Assembly (NCBI RefSeq): GCF_900187375.1
Contig: NZ_FYEW01000001.1
Location: 310,001-374,000, forward strand
Length of the DNA: 64,000 nucleotides
From: Hymenobacter gelipurpurascens
GTDB lineage: Bacteria > Bacteroidota > Bacteroidia > Cytophagales > Hymenobacteraceae
Reading direction: 5' to 3'
Shown one piece after another: positions 18,134 to 25,477 of this stretch. The notes beneath the pieces are model-generated. The model was given only the letters and a program-made list of their open reading frames with translations, did no database searches and was not told where the DNA came from. The stretch's first letter is position 1, and each line of letters begins with the position of its first letter. Both the position numbers and the translations under genes were made by a program.

Positions 18134-19300
18134 ATGCGCACAGTTGCCCCGCCTGACAATGCCAATGAGCGCGCCATCTACTCCTCCATTGCCTGCAACC
18201 TCGACGCCAACATTCTGACGGCGGCATTTCCGTTGCTGGAGCAGGGGAAGGTAGAGGCACTGGAATGGTCGTTTGATGCGCTGTTTTGGGCTGAGCAAGT
18301 GCCGGATTGGTTTACGGAATTGCTACAGGCCTACAGCGCTCAACATCGGCTGGTGGGGCATGGCGTGTACTTCTCCCTGCTCTCGGGGCGTTGGACGGCA
18401 GAGCAGCAGCAGTGGCTGCAACACCTGAAGGAGCTGACCAGGCGGTTTTCCTTCGACCACGTTACGGAGCACTTTGGCTTCTTTACGGGCCAGAATTTTC
18501 ATGCGGGGGCTCCGCTGCCCATCCCGTATGGCAGCAACACCCTGCGCATTGGGCAAGACCGCCTGCGCCGGATGCAGGAGGCCTGCGGATGTCCCGTAGG
18601 CTTAGAAAACCTGGCCTTTGCTTATAGTTTGGAGGAAGTGAAACGGCACGGCGAGTTTCTGGAACAGCTGGTGGAGCCCGTAAACGGCTTTCTGATTCTG
18701 GACCTGCACAACGTGTTCTGCCAGCTCCACAACTTCTCCGTTCCGTACGAAGAGCTGATGGCACTATATCCGCTGGATCGGGTGCGGGAAATCCATATTT
18801 CGGGCGGCAGCTGGGAGGCATCGGGGCAGGTGCCGGGCCTCCAGATCCGGCGCGATACCCATGATGAGGCCGTGCCAGAAGAGGTGTTTCAGCTCCTGTA
18901 CAACACCATGCCCCGCTGTCCCAACCTGAAATATGTGGTGCTGGAGCAGCTTGGTACTGGCCTACAGACCGAGGACAGCCGTGCCCACTTCCAGTCCGAC
19001 TTTCATCGGATGCAGGCGTTGGTTAACCAACACCGCAGCACCACCAGTATCCGCGCCGTTCAGCCTTTTCTGCCCATCCATTCCGCAGTGGCGGGCCCGG
19101 TAGCAGAAGATGCGCAGCTCCACGAGCAGCAGCAGCAGCTTTCCCACATCCTGGAAACAGCGCCATCCTACGAAGACGCCCAGCGGCAGCTCCAGGCTTC
19201 CGCACTGGCCTACACCGCCTGGAAAGTGGAGGAGTGGGAACCACACATGCTGGAAACCGCCATCAGCATTGCCCAGAAGTGGAAGCCCCAGCCCAGGTAG
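18134..19300 (+). CDS. MNIO (DUF692) multinuclear iron oxidase with C-terminal extension
   Basis: 388 residues. The TIM-barrel part (about 15-300) shows likely metal ligands in the DUF692 order: FDHVTEHFGF (His/Glu), GLENLAF (Glu), LILDLHNVFCQ (Asp/His), REIHISGGSW (His), RRDTHDEAVPEEVF (Asp/His) and YVVLEQLG (Glu). MNIOs use two or three irons to oxidise Cys, Asn or the backbone of ribosomal peptides. Residues after about 305 form an extra helical tail (HEQQQQLSHILETAPSYEDA...KVEEWEPHMLETAISIAQKWK) absent from minimal MNIOs. It may replace the separate partner protein that most such enzymes need. Co-transcribed with the lipoprotein gene 3 bases upstream. Confidence 0.85.
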   Translation: MRTVAPPDNANERAIYSSIACNLDANILTAAFPLLEQGKVEALEWSFDALFWAEQVPDWFTELLQAYSAQHRLVGHGVYFSLLSGRWTAEQQQWLQHLKELTRRFSFDHVTEHFGFFTGQNFHAGAPLPIPYGSNTLRIGQDRLRRMQEACGCPVGLENLAFAYSLEEVKRHGEFLEQLVEPVNGFLILDLHNVFCQLHNFSVPYEELMALYPLDRVREIHISGGSWEASGQVPGLQIRRDTHDEAVPEEVFQLLYNTMPRCPNLKYVVLEQLGTGLQTEDSRAHFQSDFHRMQALVNQHRSTTSIRAVQPFLPIHSAVAGPVAEDAQLHEQQQQLSHILETAPSYEDAQRQLQASALAYTAWKVEEWEPHMLETAISIAQKWKPQPR

Positions 19301-19493
19301 AAGTAGTAAGTGGTCTAGGCCTATAACCAATACCCTTGCACAGGCCTAGTATAGCTCAACAGGCCTGGCGGGTCGTGAGTTTAGCCGCCGGAGCAGGCCG
19401 AGGGCCGCATGTCGTAGGCCACCATTTTAGCCACAATGCCCCCTCACCTGACCAGGAAAGGGGGAATTGTGCTGGGCAACAGATGCCGACCGA

Positions 19494-20372
19494 CTAGTTG
19501 GTTTTGGGCATGCCGCCCGTTACTTCCAGCAGGCTGCCGGTGGAGTAGCTGCCGTCCTGCGAGGCGAAGTACACGTAGGCGGGGGCTAGCTCCTCGGGTT
19601 GTCCGGGGCGGCCGAGCATGGTGGCGTCGCCGAACTTTTTGAGGTCTTCTTTCAGCATGGTGCCCGGGATGAGGGGCGTCCAGATAGGGCCGGGCAGCAC
19701 CGCATTCACCCGAATCTTCTTCTCGCCGAGGTAGGCCGCCAGGCTCTTAGTGAAAGTATGAATAGCGCCTTTGGTGGAGGCATAGTCAACCTGGTGCGGA
19801 TTGCCCACGAGGCCCGCAATGCTGCCGGTATTAATGATAGAGTCGCCTTCCTTCAGGAACGGAATAGCGGCCTGCGCCATAAAAATGTAGCCCTTGATGT
19901 TGGTATCGAAGGTGCGGTGAATGTTTTCCTCAGGAATGGTCTCAAAGTGCTCGTAGCCCATCTGGTAGGCTGCATTATTGACGAGGATATTGAAGCCGCC
20001 CAACTCGGCATAGGTCTGGCGCACGGCCTCCCGGCAGGCGTCGGCGGAGCGCACATCGCACTGAATGGCCAGGAACTTGCGGCCCTGGGCTTCTACGGCC
20101 CGGCCCACCACGGCGGCGTCTTCGGCGTTAGTCTGGTAGATGACGGCTACATCGGCACCTTCCATGGCGTAGGCCAGGGCCACCGCCCGCCCAATGCCGG
20201 AGTCGCCGCCCGTGATGAGGGCCACTTTCCCCTTGAGCTTGCCCGCCGGCTGGTACGACGACATATCCCAGTCGGGCTGCTTCTCCATGTCTTCTTCACT
20301 AGTAGGATAGGAGGTAGGCTTGGGGTTGATTTCGCTATTGGTAGGGCGTGGTTCGTTCTGTTCCGTATGCAT
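19494..20372 (-). CDS. Short-chain dehydrogenase/reductase, YdaD/Gsp39-like
   Basis: 292 residues. An N-terminal polar extension of about 45 residues precedes the Rossmann fold: cofactor motif LITGGDSGIGRAVALAYA, NNAAYQ, catalytic Ser in IINTGSIAGL, YASTKG (Tyr-x-x-x-Lys) and AVLPGPIWTPLIP. It ends SYSTGSLLEVTGGMPKTN. This long-N-terminus subfamily is typical of general stress oxidoreductases, and its substrate is unknown. A second enzyme of the same subfamily follows at 21013, on the other strand and with a Tat signal. Confidence 0.85.
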   Translation of the reverse strand: MHTEQNEPRPTNSEINPKPTSYPTSEEDMEKQPDWDMSSYQPAGKLKGKVALITGGDSGIGRAVALAYAMEGADVAVIYQTNAEDAAVVGRAVEAQGRKFLAIQCDVRSADACREAVRQTYAELGGFNILVNNAAYQMGYEHFETIPEENIHRTFDTNIKGYIFMAQAAIPFLKEGDSIINTGSIAGLVGNPHQVDYASTKGAIHTFTKSLAAYLGEKKIRVNAVLPGPIWTPLIPGTMLKEDLKKFGDATMLGRPGQPEELAPAYVYFASQDGSYSTGSLLEVTGGMPKTN

Positions 20373-20488
20373 AGTCTCTGGGTTAAGTCTGAGAAGAAAT
20401 ACGGAAGTAGTGGCCTAGAGTCAGGGAAGGCCGAAAAGTTGTTGCAGAGGTAGTAGCCGTAGCAGCTCCTGACGACTCCCCAATAAAC

Positions 20489-20861
20489 TTAGAGTACCTG
20501 AATCCATCCCTTGTAAATAGCTCCGGTGGCGGGCTGGCGCAGCTGGTAGTAATACACACCTGGTGCGGCGCCACTACTTTTTGCCTTGGGCATCGAGTTC
20601 CACCACCCAGTCCCAGTATTCAATCACGCCGTACGCTTTTTCGCTGACGTCGCCGCCGGATTCCGGGTCGGTTTGCGCCCCTAGTATATAGCCGCCATCG
20701 GTGGTGGGGCGCATGCGGTTCAATGTGTTTTCACCCGCATTGCCCAGTGGCCGGTCCCATTCGCGCGTGAGCGTTTGGGCATGGGTCAAAGAATTGAAAA
20801 ACAGGTAGCTGTAGGCCAGTATAAGGGTGCCCCAAACTAGTAGGCGGAGAGGTGAAGGCAT
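20489..20861 (-). pseudogene. Remnant of a T9SS cargo protein (internal deletion and frameshift)
   Basis: The 5' part, starting at 20861, encodes a signal peptide (LRLLVWGTLILAYSYLFFNSL) and the start of a delta-60/kelch-like repeat region (TREWDRPLGNAGENTLNRM...DGGYILGAQTDPES), then hits a stop at 20574. In another frame, 20489-20575 encodes GAAPGVYYYQLRQPATGAIYKGW followed by IQVL and a stop, the usual end of a T9SS sorting domain. The two ends of one secreted protein are thus fused with the middle missing. The gene is dead, or its two parts come from related paralogues. Confidence 0.7.
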
Positions 20862-21012
20862 AGAAATGGGTAAGCGGATGGCGGGAAAGTTGGCTAGGTC
20901 ACTTTCAGGCTGCTCAAACGCTCGGCTAGTACTCCTGCTCAGGCAACGGAGGCGACCAGGTAGAATTATGGGGTTGGGTAACCTCCGGCCGCAAGCCTCG
21001 TTGCATGAGAGT

Positions 21013-22020
21013 ATGAAAGATGCTACTAACCTCAGCCGTCGCCAGATAATCAGTGGCCTAGGAGCCAGTTTGGCTGTGGCCGCCGCAGGCCCCATACTAT
21101 CCGCTGAAGCAGCCACCAGCGCCCCCGATGCTGCCCCCGAACCCTTGAAAGACCCGACCACCGCCTACCCCAGACCGCCGTTTAAAAGCCAGACCCAGGC
21201 CTGGCCCGGCCTCGCCAGCAAAATGGAGCCCGTGCCCGACCACGGCGAAAAAACCTACAAAGGCTCGGGACGCCTGAAGGGCCGCAAAGCCCTCATCACG
21301 GGCGGCGACTCCGGCATGGGCCGCGCCGCCGCCATTGCCTATGCCCGCGAAGGCGCCGACGTGGCCATCAACTACCTGCCCTCCGAAGAGGCCGATGCCA
21401 AAGAGGTTATTGCCCTCATTAAAGCCGCCGGCCAGAAAGGCGTAGCCATCCCCGGCGACCTGCGCGACGAAGCCTTCTGCAAGAAGCTCGTAGAGGAAGC
21501 CGTGCGCCAGCTGGGTGGCCTAGATATCGTGGTCAGCAACGCCGCCCGGCAGCAAACCCGCAAGTCCATCCTCGACCTCACTACCGAGGACTTCGACGCG
21601 ACGATGAAAACCAACATCTACGCCCCGTTCTGGATTATTAAGGCCGCGCTGCCCCATCTGAAGCCCGGTTCGGCCATCATCGGGACCACGTCGGAGCAGG
21701 CCACCGACCCCTCCGAAGACCTCTACGACTACGCCCAGACCAAGGCCGCCACTACCAACTACGTCCGCTCCCTAGCGAAACAGCTGGCCCCCAAAGGCAT
21801 CCGGGTAAACGGGGTGGCTCCCGGCCCCATCTGGACGCCCCTGCAGGTGAGCGGCGGCGCCACTCAGGAAAAGCTCGTGAAGTTCGGCGGCGATACGCCC
21901 ATGGCCAGGCCAGGTCAGCCAGCAGAGCTGGCCGGTATTTACGTGCTGCTCGCCGACCCGCTGGCCAGTTACGCCACCGGGCAGGTGTATGGGTCTGCGG
22001 GCGGCAAAGGCTTGCCGTAG
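21013..22020 (+). CDS. Tat-exported short-chain dehydrogenase/reductase
   Basis: 335 residues from ATG at 21013. The N-terminus NLSRRQIISGLGASLAVAAAG is a twin-arginine signal, so this SDR is probably folded with its cofactor and then exported. Rossmann motif ALITGGDSGMGRAAAIAYA, SNAARQQ, Ser in GTTSEQATD, YAQTKAA (Tyr-x-x-x-Lys) and GVAPGPIWTPL. It is the paralogue of the cytosolic SDR at 19494. The frame is open upstream to 20827, but that part is shadow sequence antisense to the pseudogene. Periplasmic SDRs with Tat signals are uncommon, and the substrate is unknown. Confidence 0.85.
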   Translation: MKDATNLSRRQIISGLGASLAVAAAGPILSAEAATSAPDAAPEPLKDPTTAYPRPPFKSQTQAWPGLASKMEPVPDHGEKTYKGSGRLKGRKALITGGDSGMGRAAAIAYAREGADVAINYLPSEEADAKEVIALIKAAGQKGVAIPGDLRDEAFCKKLVEEAVRQLGGLDIVVSNAARQQTRKSILDLTTEDFDATMKTNIYAPFWIIKAALPHLKPGSAIIGTTSEQATDPSEDLYDYAQTKAATTNYVRSLAKQLAPKGIRVNGVAPGPIWTPLQVSGGATQEKLVKFGGDTPMARPGQPAELAGIYVLLADPLASYATGQVYGSAGGKGLP

Positions 22021-22039
22021 CCACTACCAGCCACCGCAC

Positions 22040-22077
22040 AAAAAAGGCCTCGCAATTCCTGTTGCGGGGCCTTTTTG
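22040..22077 (+). terminator. Intrinsic terminator after the Tat SDR
   Basis: AAAAAGGCC-T-CGCA pairs with TGCG-G-GGCCTTTTT, followed by a T-run. It is symmetrical and could also stop transcription from the minus strand. Confidence 0.8.
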
Positions 22078-22144
22078 TGGGATATGAGAGAGGCTTCGGT
22101 GAATAGGCTGTAGGCCAGTACAAGCAGTTGCTTCCAGCACAGCT

Positions 22145-22516
22145 TTACGAAAAATAGGCATAGGTACCACCTATCACAAAGCCAGCTCCACCTACCAGGA
22201 AAATATACGGTATAGCCCGCTGCTGAAGCGTATTCAGGACAAAATCCTGCGGATCATCCGGGTTGTAGTATAGGCTAACCCGTTCGCCGATTTGGTTGAA
22301 TCTGCGGTAGGCGCTTATTGGGGGCTTGACTATAACCGTGGTGTTATCTCCAATGCTGAACTCTACGATAGGGCCATAGTCATGCCCAACTACTACCCCG
22401 GTTGTCAACAAACCCATTTTCTCCAGTCGCCGCCGCTGGCGCCACAGATGCTGGCCCCACCAAAACAGCGCCACCCCTCCCGCAAGTGTAATCAGGTACT
22501 CAACCGGTGATTTCAT
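22145..22516 (-). CDS. DUF3592-like membrane protein
   Basis: 123 residues from Met at 22516 (MKSPVEYLITLAGG); the frame is open to 22534. One hydrophobic segment near the N-terminus, a small beta domain (TTGVVVGHDYGPIVEFSIGD...ISAYRRFNQIGERVSLYYNPDDPQDFVL), and a second hydrophobic segment at the end (IPYIFLVGGAGFVIGGTYAY). The two-helix plus beta layout and the YNPDDP motif fit DUF3592. Two more DUF3592-like proteins occur at 28781 and 34114. Confidence 0.65.
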   Translation of the reverse strand: MKSPVEYLITLAGGVALFWWGQHLWRQRRRLEKMGLLTTGVVVGHDYGPIVEFSIGDNTTVIVKPPISAYRRFNQIGERVSLYYNPDDPQDFVLNTLQQRAIPYIFLVGGAGFVIGGTYAYFS

Positions 22517-22860
22517 GGTAGAGTAATTTACCAATTCTGCAAAGAATCAAATTGGCCCCGAGCATTACTATAGCACGTCATCCTGAGAAAAGCGAAGGAT
22601 CTTCTTACGGTAGCACGAGGCGCTAGGCCAGTTGGTCTTGCATGAGAAAATCCTTAACAAGCTCAGGATGAAGTGTTTTGGGGTTGGCTTACCACTGCAA
22701 CATCAGCTCGCGGGATGTCTGAGCTAGCTCGACATGACGGTCTTCTTAATTGTGAATAGCAACTATTGCTGTCCGCTCATCCTAAAGCGGGGGCATAAGT
22801 GTAAATTTTCAAAAAAGCGCAAAACGTGTACGTGCCCCTCAGCCAGAATAAAACAGCCCT
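22517..22860. repeat. Intergenic region with degenerate REP-like palindrome
   Basis: 344 bases without a convincing gene. GTCATCCTGAG...GCGAAGGATCTT (about 22577-22604) is an inverted match to AAATCCTTAACAAGCTCAGGATGAAG (about 22650-22675). A further CTCGACATGACGGTC arm lies at 22728-22742. The same CATCCTGAG/GAAGGATC family appears well preserved at 28467-28561. Confidence 0.55.
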
Positions 22861-23285
22861 ATGGAAGACCAGAACAACGACGCGGCCCCTACCTCGCCGG
22901 CGGGTGCCCTGCCCCCGAAGGTGACGGGAATAGGTGGGATTTTCTTTGTTTCCGACAACCCGCAGGCCACCCGGGAGTGGTATGCCAACCATATGGGGCT
23001 GGAAACCACCGACTGGGGTGCCACTTTACCTCCCGTAGCGCCGATAACCCCAACGAGGTAACGTCTCTGCAATGGAGCCCTTTCCCCAAGGGCAGCGGCT
23101 ATTTCGCGCCAACTGCCAAGGAGTTTATGATCAACTACCGGGTGCAGAACATCGAAGGATTAGTAAGCCAGCTCGCCGCCAGCGGAGTAACCATCCTGGA
23201 TACCATCACGAGCCACGACTACGGCAAATTCGTCCATGTCCTGGACGCCGACGGCAACAAACTAGAACTGTGGGAGCCCGCTTAA
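22861..23285 (+). pseudogene. Glyoxalase/bleomycin-resistance-fold protein, frameshifted
   Basis: Frame 1 (22861-23061) encodes the first half: TGIGGIFFVSDNPQATREWYANHMGLETTDWG. Frame 2 (to 23285) continues with HFTSRSADNPNEVTSLQWSPF...FMINYRVQNIEGLVSQLAASG...GKFVHVLDADGNKLELWEP, the usual VOC ending with the metal-site Glu. The frames join at the GGGG run at 23014-23017; one added G restores a single protein of about 141 residues. This is either a real inactivating deletion or a homopolymer sequencing error. Confidence 0.8.
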
Positions 23286-23287
23286 CC

Positions 23288-23324
23288 ACGCAGCCCCGCC
23301 ACTTTTCGGGTGGTGGGGCTGCGT
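23288..23324 (+). terminator. Strong hairpin after the glyoxalase gene
   Basis: ACGCAGCCCCGCCAC (23288-23302) pairs over 15 bases, including one G-U, with GTGGTGGGGCTGCGT (23310-23324). No T-run follows. It lies directly after the stop codon. Confidence 0.55.
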
Positions 23325-23499
23325 AGCCTAGATACCGGTGAGCTTGCCGTTGCGGCGGTAACACTGGCCCGGGACAGATACAGAAGGTCTGCCTTCGTCA
23401 GGTGCCAGTGCTGGCCTAGGTCCGATTTGCTGCATAAGGCGGGTACTTATTGCAGATCTTCGTCGTCAGGTTGACTGAGGCAAGATCAGACGTGGGCCT

Positions 23500-24750
23500 C
23501 TAGATGGTGTCCAGCCCCGGCAACCTGAGTAGTTCAGCGGCGCGCCGCGCTACGGTTTTGACACTGGCGATATCCGGGCCGGTGATGGTCAGGTGGCCCA
23601 TCTTGCGGCCTACTCGCGCTTCCGACTTGCCGTACAGGTGCAGATGCGTACCCGGCAGGCTCAACACGGCCTGCCAATTCGGCTCCTGGAGTTGACCGCT
23701 GGCGTCAAACCACACATCGCCCAGCAGGTTGAGCATGATGGCCGGGGAATGCTGGCGCGGCTTCGGCAAAGGCAAGCCCGCCATGGCATGCACCTGCATG
23801 TCAAACTGCGACGCGTCACAGGCATCGAGGGTGTAGTGGCCGCTGTTGTGCGGGCGCGGGGCCATTTCATTGACTACCAGGCCGCCGTGCGTGCTGCCAT
23901 CGTCCACCACAAAAAACTCGACGCACAGCACCCCCACATAACCGAGATGCTGCGCGATAGCAACGGCCGCGTCGCGGGCATTAGTCGCTAGAGCGGGCGG
24001 CATGTTGCCTTCGTACGCGTGGGTCACGGCCAAAATGCCCTCGACGTGCACGTTGCTCTGCGGGGCGAAGCTGACGACTTGCCCGTCCCAGCCGCGCGCC
24101 ACCAGCACCGAACACTCGGCGGTGAGCGGCAGCATCTTTTCCAGCACGCAAGCGACGCCGCCCAGTTCCGCCCAGGCTGCGGCCAGTTCACTAGTGGTCT
24201 TGACGCGAATCTGACCCTTGCCATCGTAGCCCATGCGCGCGGTTTTCAGGATGCCGGGCATCAAATCGGTTCTTCCTTCCAGGGCGGCCTGCAACTGGGC
24301 TGGCGTTTCAATCACGGCATAGGGCGCGCAGGTCACCCCCGATATATCAGCGCAGGCGGCAAAGTGGGCTTTTTCCTCGATGCGGTTTTGGGCAATGCCC
24401 ACGACGGTCGCGCCCGGTGCTACGGGCCGGGTCTGGGCCAGCTTTTGCAGGGCCTGGGAGGGCACGTTTTCAAACTCGGTGGTGATGGCCTGGCACAGGT
24501 CGGCAAGTTGCGCCAGCCCGGCCGGGTCGCTGTAGTCGCTCTGGATATGGTGGTGACTCACCAGTCCGGCCGGGCTTTTCGCGTCAGGGTCCAGCACCGC
24601 GGTGAAGTATCCCAGGCGCTGGGCAGCATGCACAAACATCCGGCCTAGCTGGCCGCCTCCCATCACTCCCAGGGTGGCCCTCCGGCCCGCGGCGTCTTTG
24701 CTGCCCGGAAAAATTGGGGTCATTGCCCCGGCGTTGCTAGTGTCGTTCAT
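23500..24750 (-). CDS. purK: 5-(carboxyamino)imidazole ribonucleotide synthase
   Basis: 416 residues of ATP-grasp fold. PurK converts AIR, ATP and bicarbonate to N5-CAIR in purine synthesis. Motifs: LGVMGGGQLGRMFVHAAQRLG, TTEFENVP, ILKTARMGYDGKGQ (ATP-binding), VEFFVVDDG, VNEMAPRPHNSGHYT and HLYGKSEARVGRKMGHLT. It starts inside the end of purE (ATGA overlap, 4 bases), so the two are one operon and translationally coupled. The wording of these motifs (FVHAAQRLGYFTAVLDPDAKSPAG, HHHIQSDYSD) looks more like Burkholderiales PurK than typical Bacteroidota PurK, suggesting transfer. That is a judgement by eye. Confidence 0.95.
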   Translation of the reverse strand: MNDTSNAGAMTPIFPGSKDAAGRRATLGVMGGGQLGRMFVHAAQRLGYFTAVLDPDAKSPAGLVSHHHIQSDYSDPAGLAQLADLCQAITTEFENVPSQALQKLAQTRPVAPGATVVGIAQNRIEEKAHFAACADISGVTCAPYAVIETPAQLQAALEGRTDLMPGILKTARMGYDGKGQIRVKTTSELAAAWAELGGVACVLEKMLPLTAECSVLVARGWDGQVVSFAPQSNVHVEGILAVTHAYEGNMPPALATNARDAAVAIAQHLGYVGVLCVEFFVVDDGSTHGGLVVNEMAPRPHNSGHYTLDACDASQFDMQVHAMAGLPLPKPRQHSPAIMLNLLGDVWFDASGQLQEPNWQAVLSLPGTHLHLYGKSEARVGRKMGHLTITGPDIASVKTVARRAAELLRLPGLDTI

Positions 24751-25298
24751 ACGGGCAACGTCATAGCGCGAGCGGCTTCGGTTTGTTCGGCGCGAAACGC
24801 CTGCAGCTTGGTCGCCAGGGCTGGGTCGTGTAGGGCTAGCATGCTCACGGCGAACAAAGCCGCATTAGCCGCCCCGGCATTGCCAATCGCAAACGTGGCC
24901 ACGGGCACCCCTTTGGGCATTTGCACGATGCTGTGCAAGGAGTCGACCCCCTGCAAATGGCGACTGGCCACGGGCACCCCCAGCACGGGCACCGTGGTTT
25001 TGGCGGCAATCATACCCGGCAGGTGGGCGGCCCCACCCGCGCCGGCGATGATGGCTTGCAAGCAGCGCGGGCCGGCTTGCTCGGCGTAAGCAAACAAGTC
25101 GTCGGGCATGCGGTGAGCTGATACCACGCGCGCTTCGTGGGCCACGCCAAACTGCGTGAGAATCTGCACGGCATGCTGCATGGTGTCCCAGTCGCTGCTG
25201 GAGCCCATGACCACGCCGATCAGTGGTTTGTCCGGAGGGGTGCTAAGGTTGGGGGTGTCGGAAGTGGGATGAGTATTGCTCAATTGAGTACGGGTCAA
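24747..25298 (-). CDS. purE: N5-carboxyaminoimidazole ribonucleotide mutase
   Basis: 183 residues. PurE rearranges N5-CAIR to CAIR, the step after PurK. The core begins at about residue 26 with IGVVMGSSSDWDTMQHA and includes VVSAHRMPDDLFAYAE, IIAGAGGAAHLPGM, TVPVLGVPV and IVQMPKGVPVATFAIG. The first 25 residues are a polar tail not found in most PurE proteins; a later start is possible but no Met lies nearby. Overlaps purK by 4 bases. Upstream is a palindromic repeat at 25350-25443. Confidence 0.95.
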   Translation of the reverse strand: MTRTQLSNTHPTSDTPNLSTPPDKPLIGVVMGSSSDWDTMQHAVQILTQFGVAHEARVVSAHRMPDDLFAYAEQAGPRCLQAIIAGAGGAAHLPGMIAAKTTVPVLGVPVASRHLQGVDSLHSIVQMPKGVPVATFAIGNAGAANAALFAVSMLALHDPALATKLQAFRAEQTEAARAMTLPV

Positions 25299-25349
25299 AA
25301 GTTAACGGAAATGGGAGGCGCTAAGCCTGTCCTAAACCACTAAAAAAGA

Positions 25350-25443
25350 CCGTCATGCTGAGCTTGTCAAAGCATCTCTACTTCTGGCTAACTAACTGGC
25401 CTAGAGAAGCGGTAGAGATGCTTCGACAAGCTCAGCATGACGT
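25350..25443. repeat. REP/MITE-like palindrome between purE and pyrC
   Basis: Left arm CGTCATGCTGAGCTTGTC followed by AAAGCATCTCTAC; right arm GTAGAGATGCTTCG followed by ACAAGCTCAGCATGACG. The 31-base arms differ at one position and flank a 30-base centre containing TGGCCTAGAG. It can form a long cruciform or RNA hairpin. It stands between the convergent-reading ends of two same-strand transcripts (pyrC then purE), so it may act as a terminator or transcript-end stabiliser. Confidence 0.8.
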
Positions 25444-25477
25444 TTTTATTAGGTGCGTTTTTGAATTCAACGAACGG

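Noticed and set aside
20827..21012. Longer N-terminus for the Tat SDR (start at 20827)
   Set aside because: It would bury the Tat signal 62 residues inside the protein and overlaps the antisense pseudogene.
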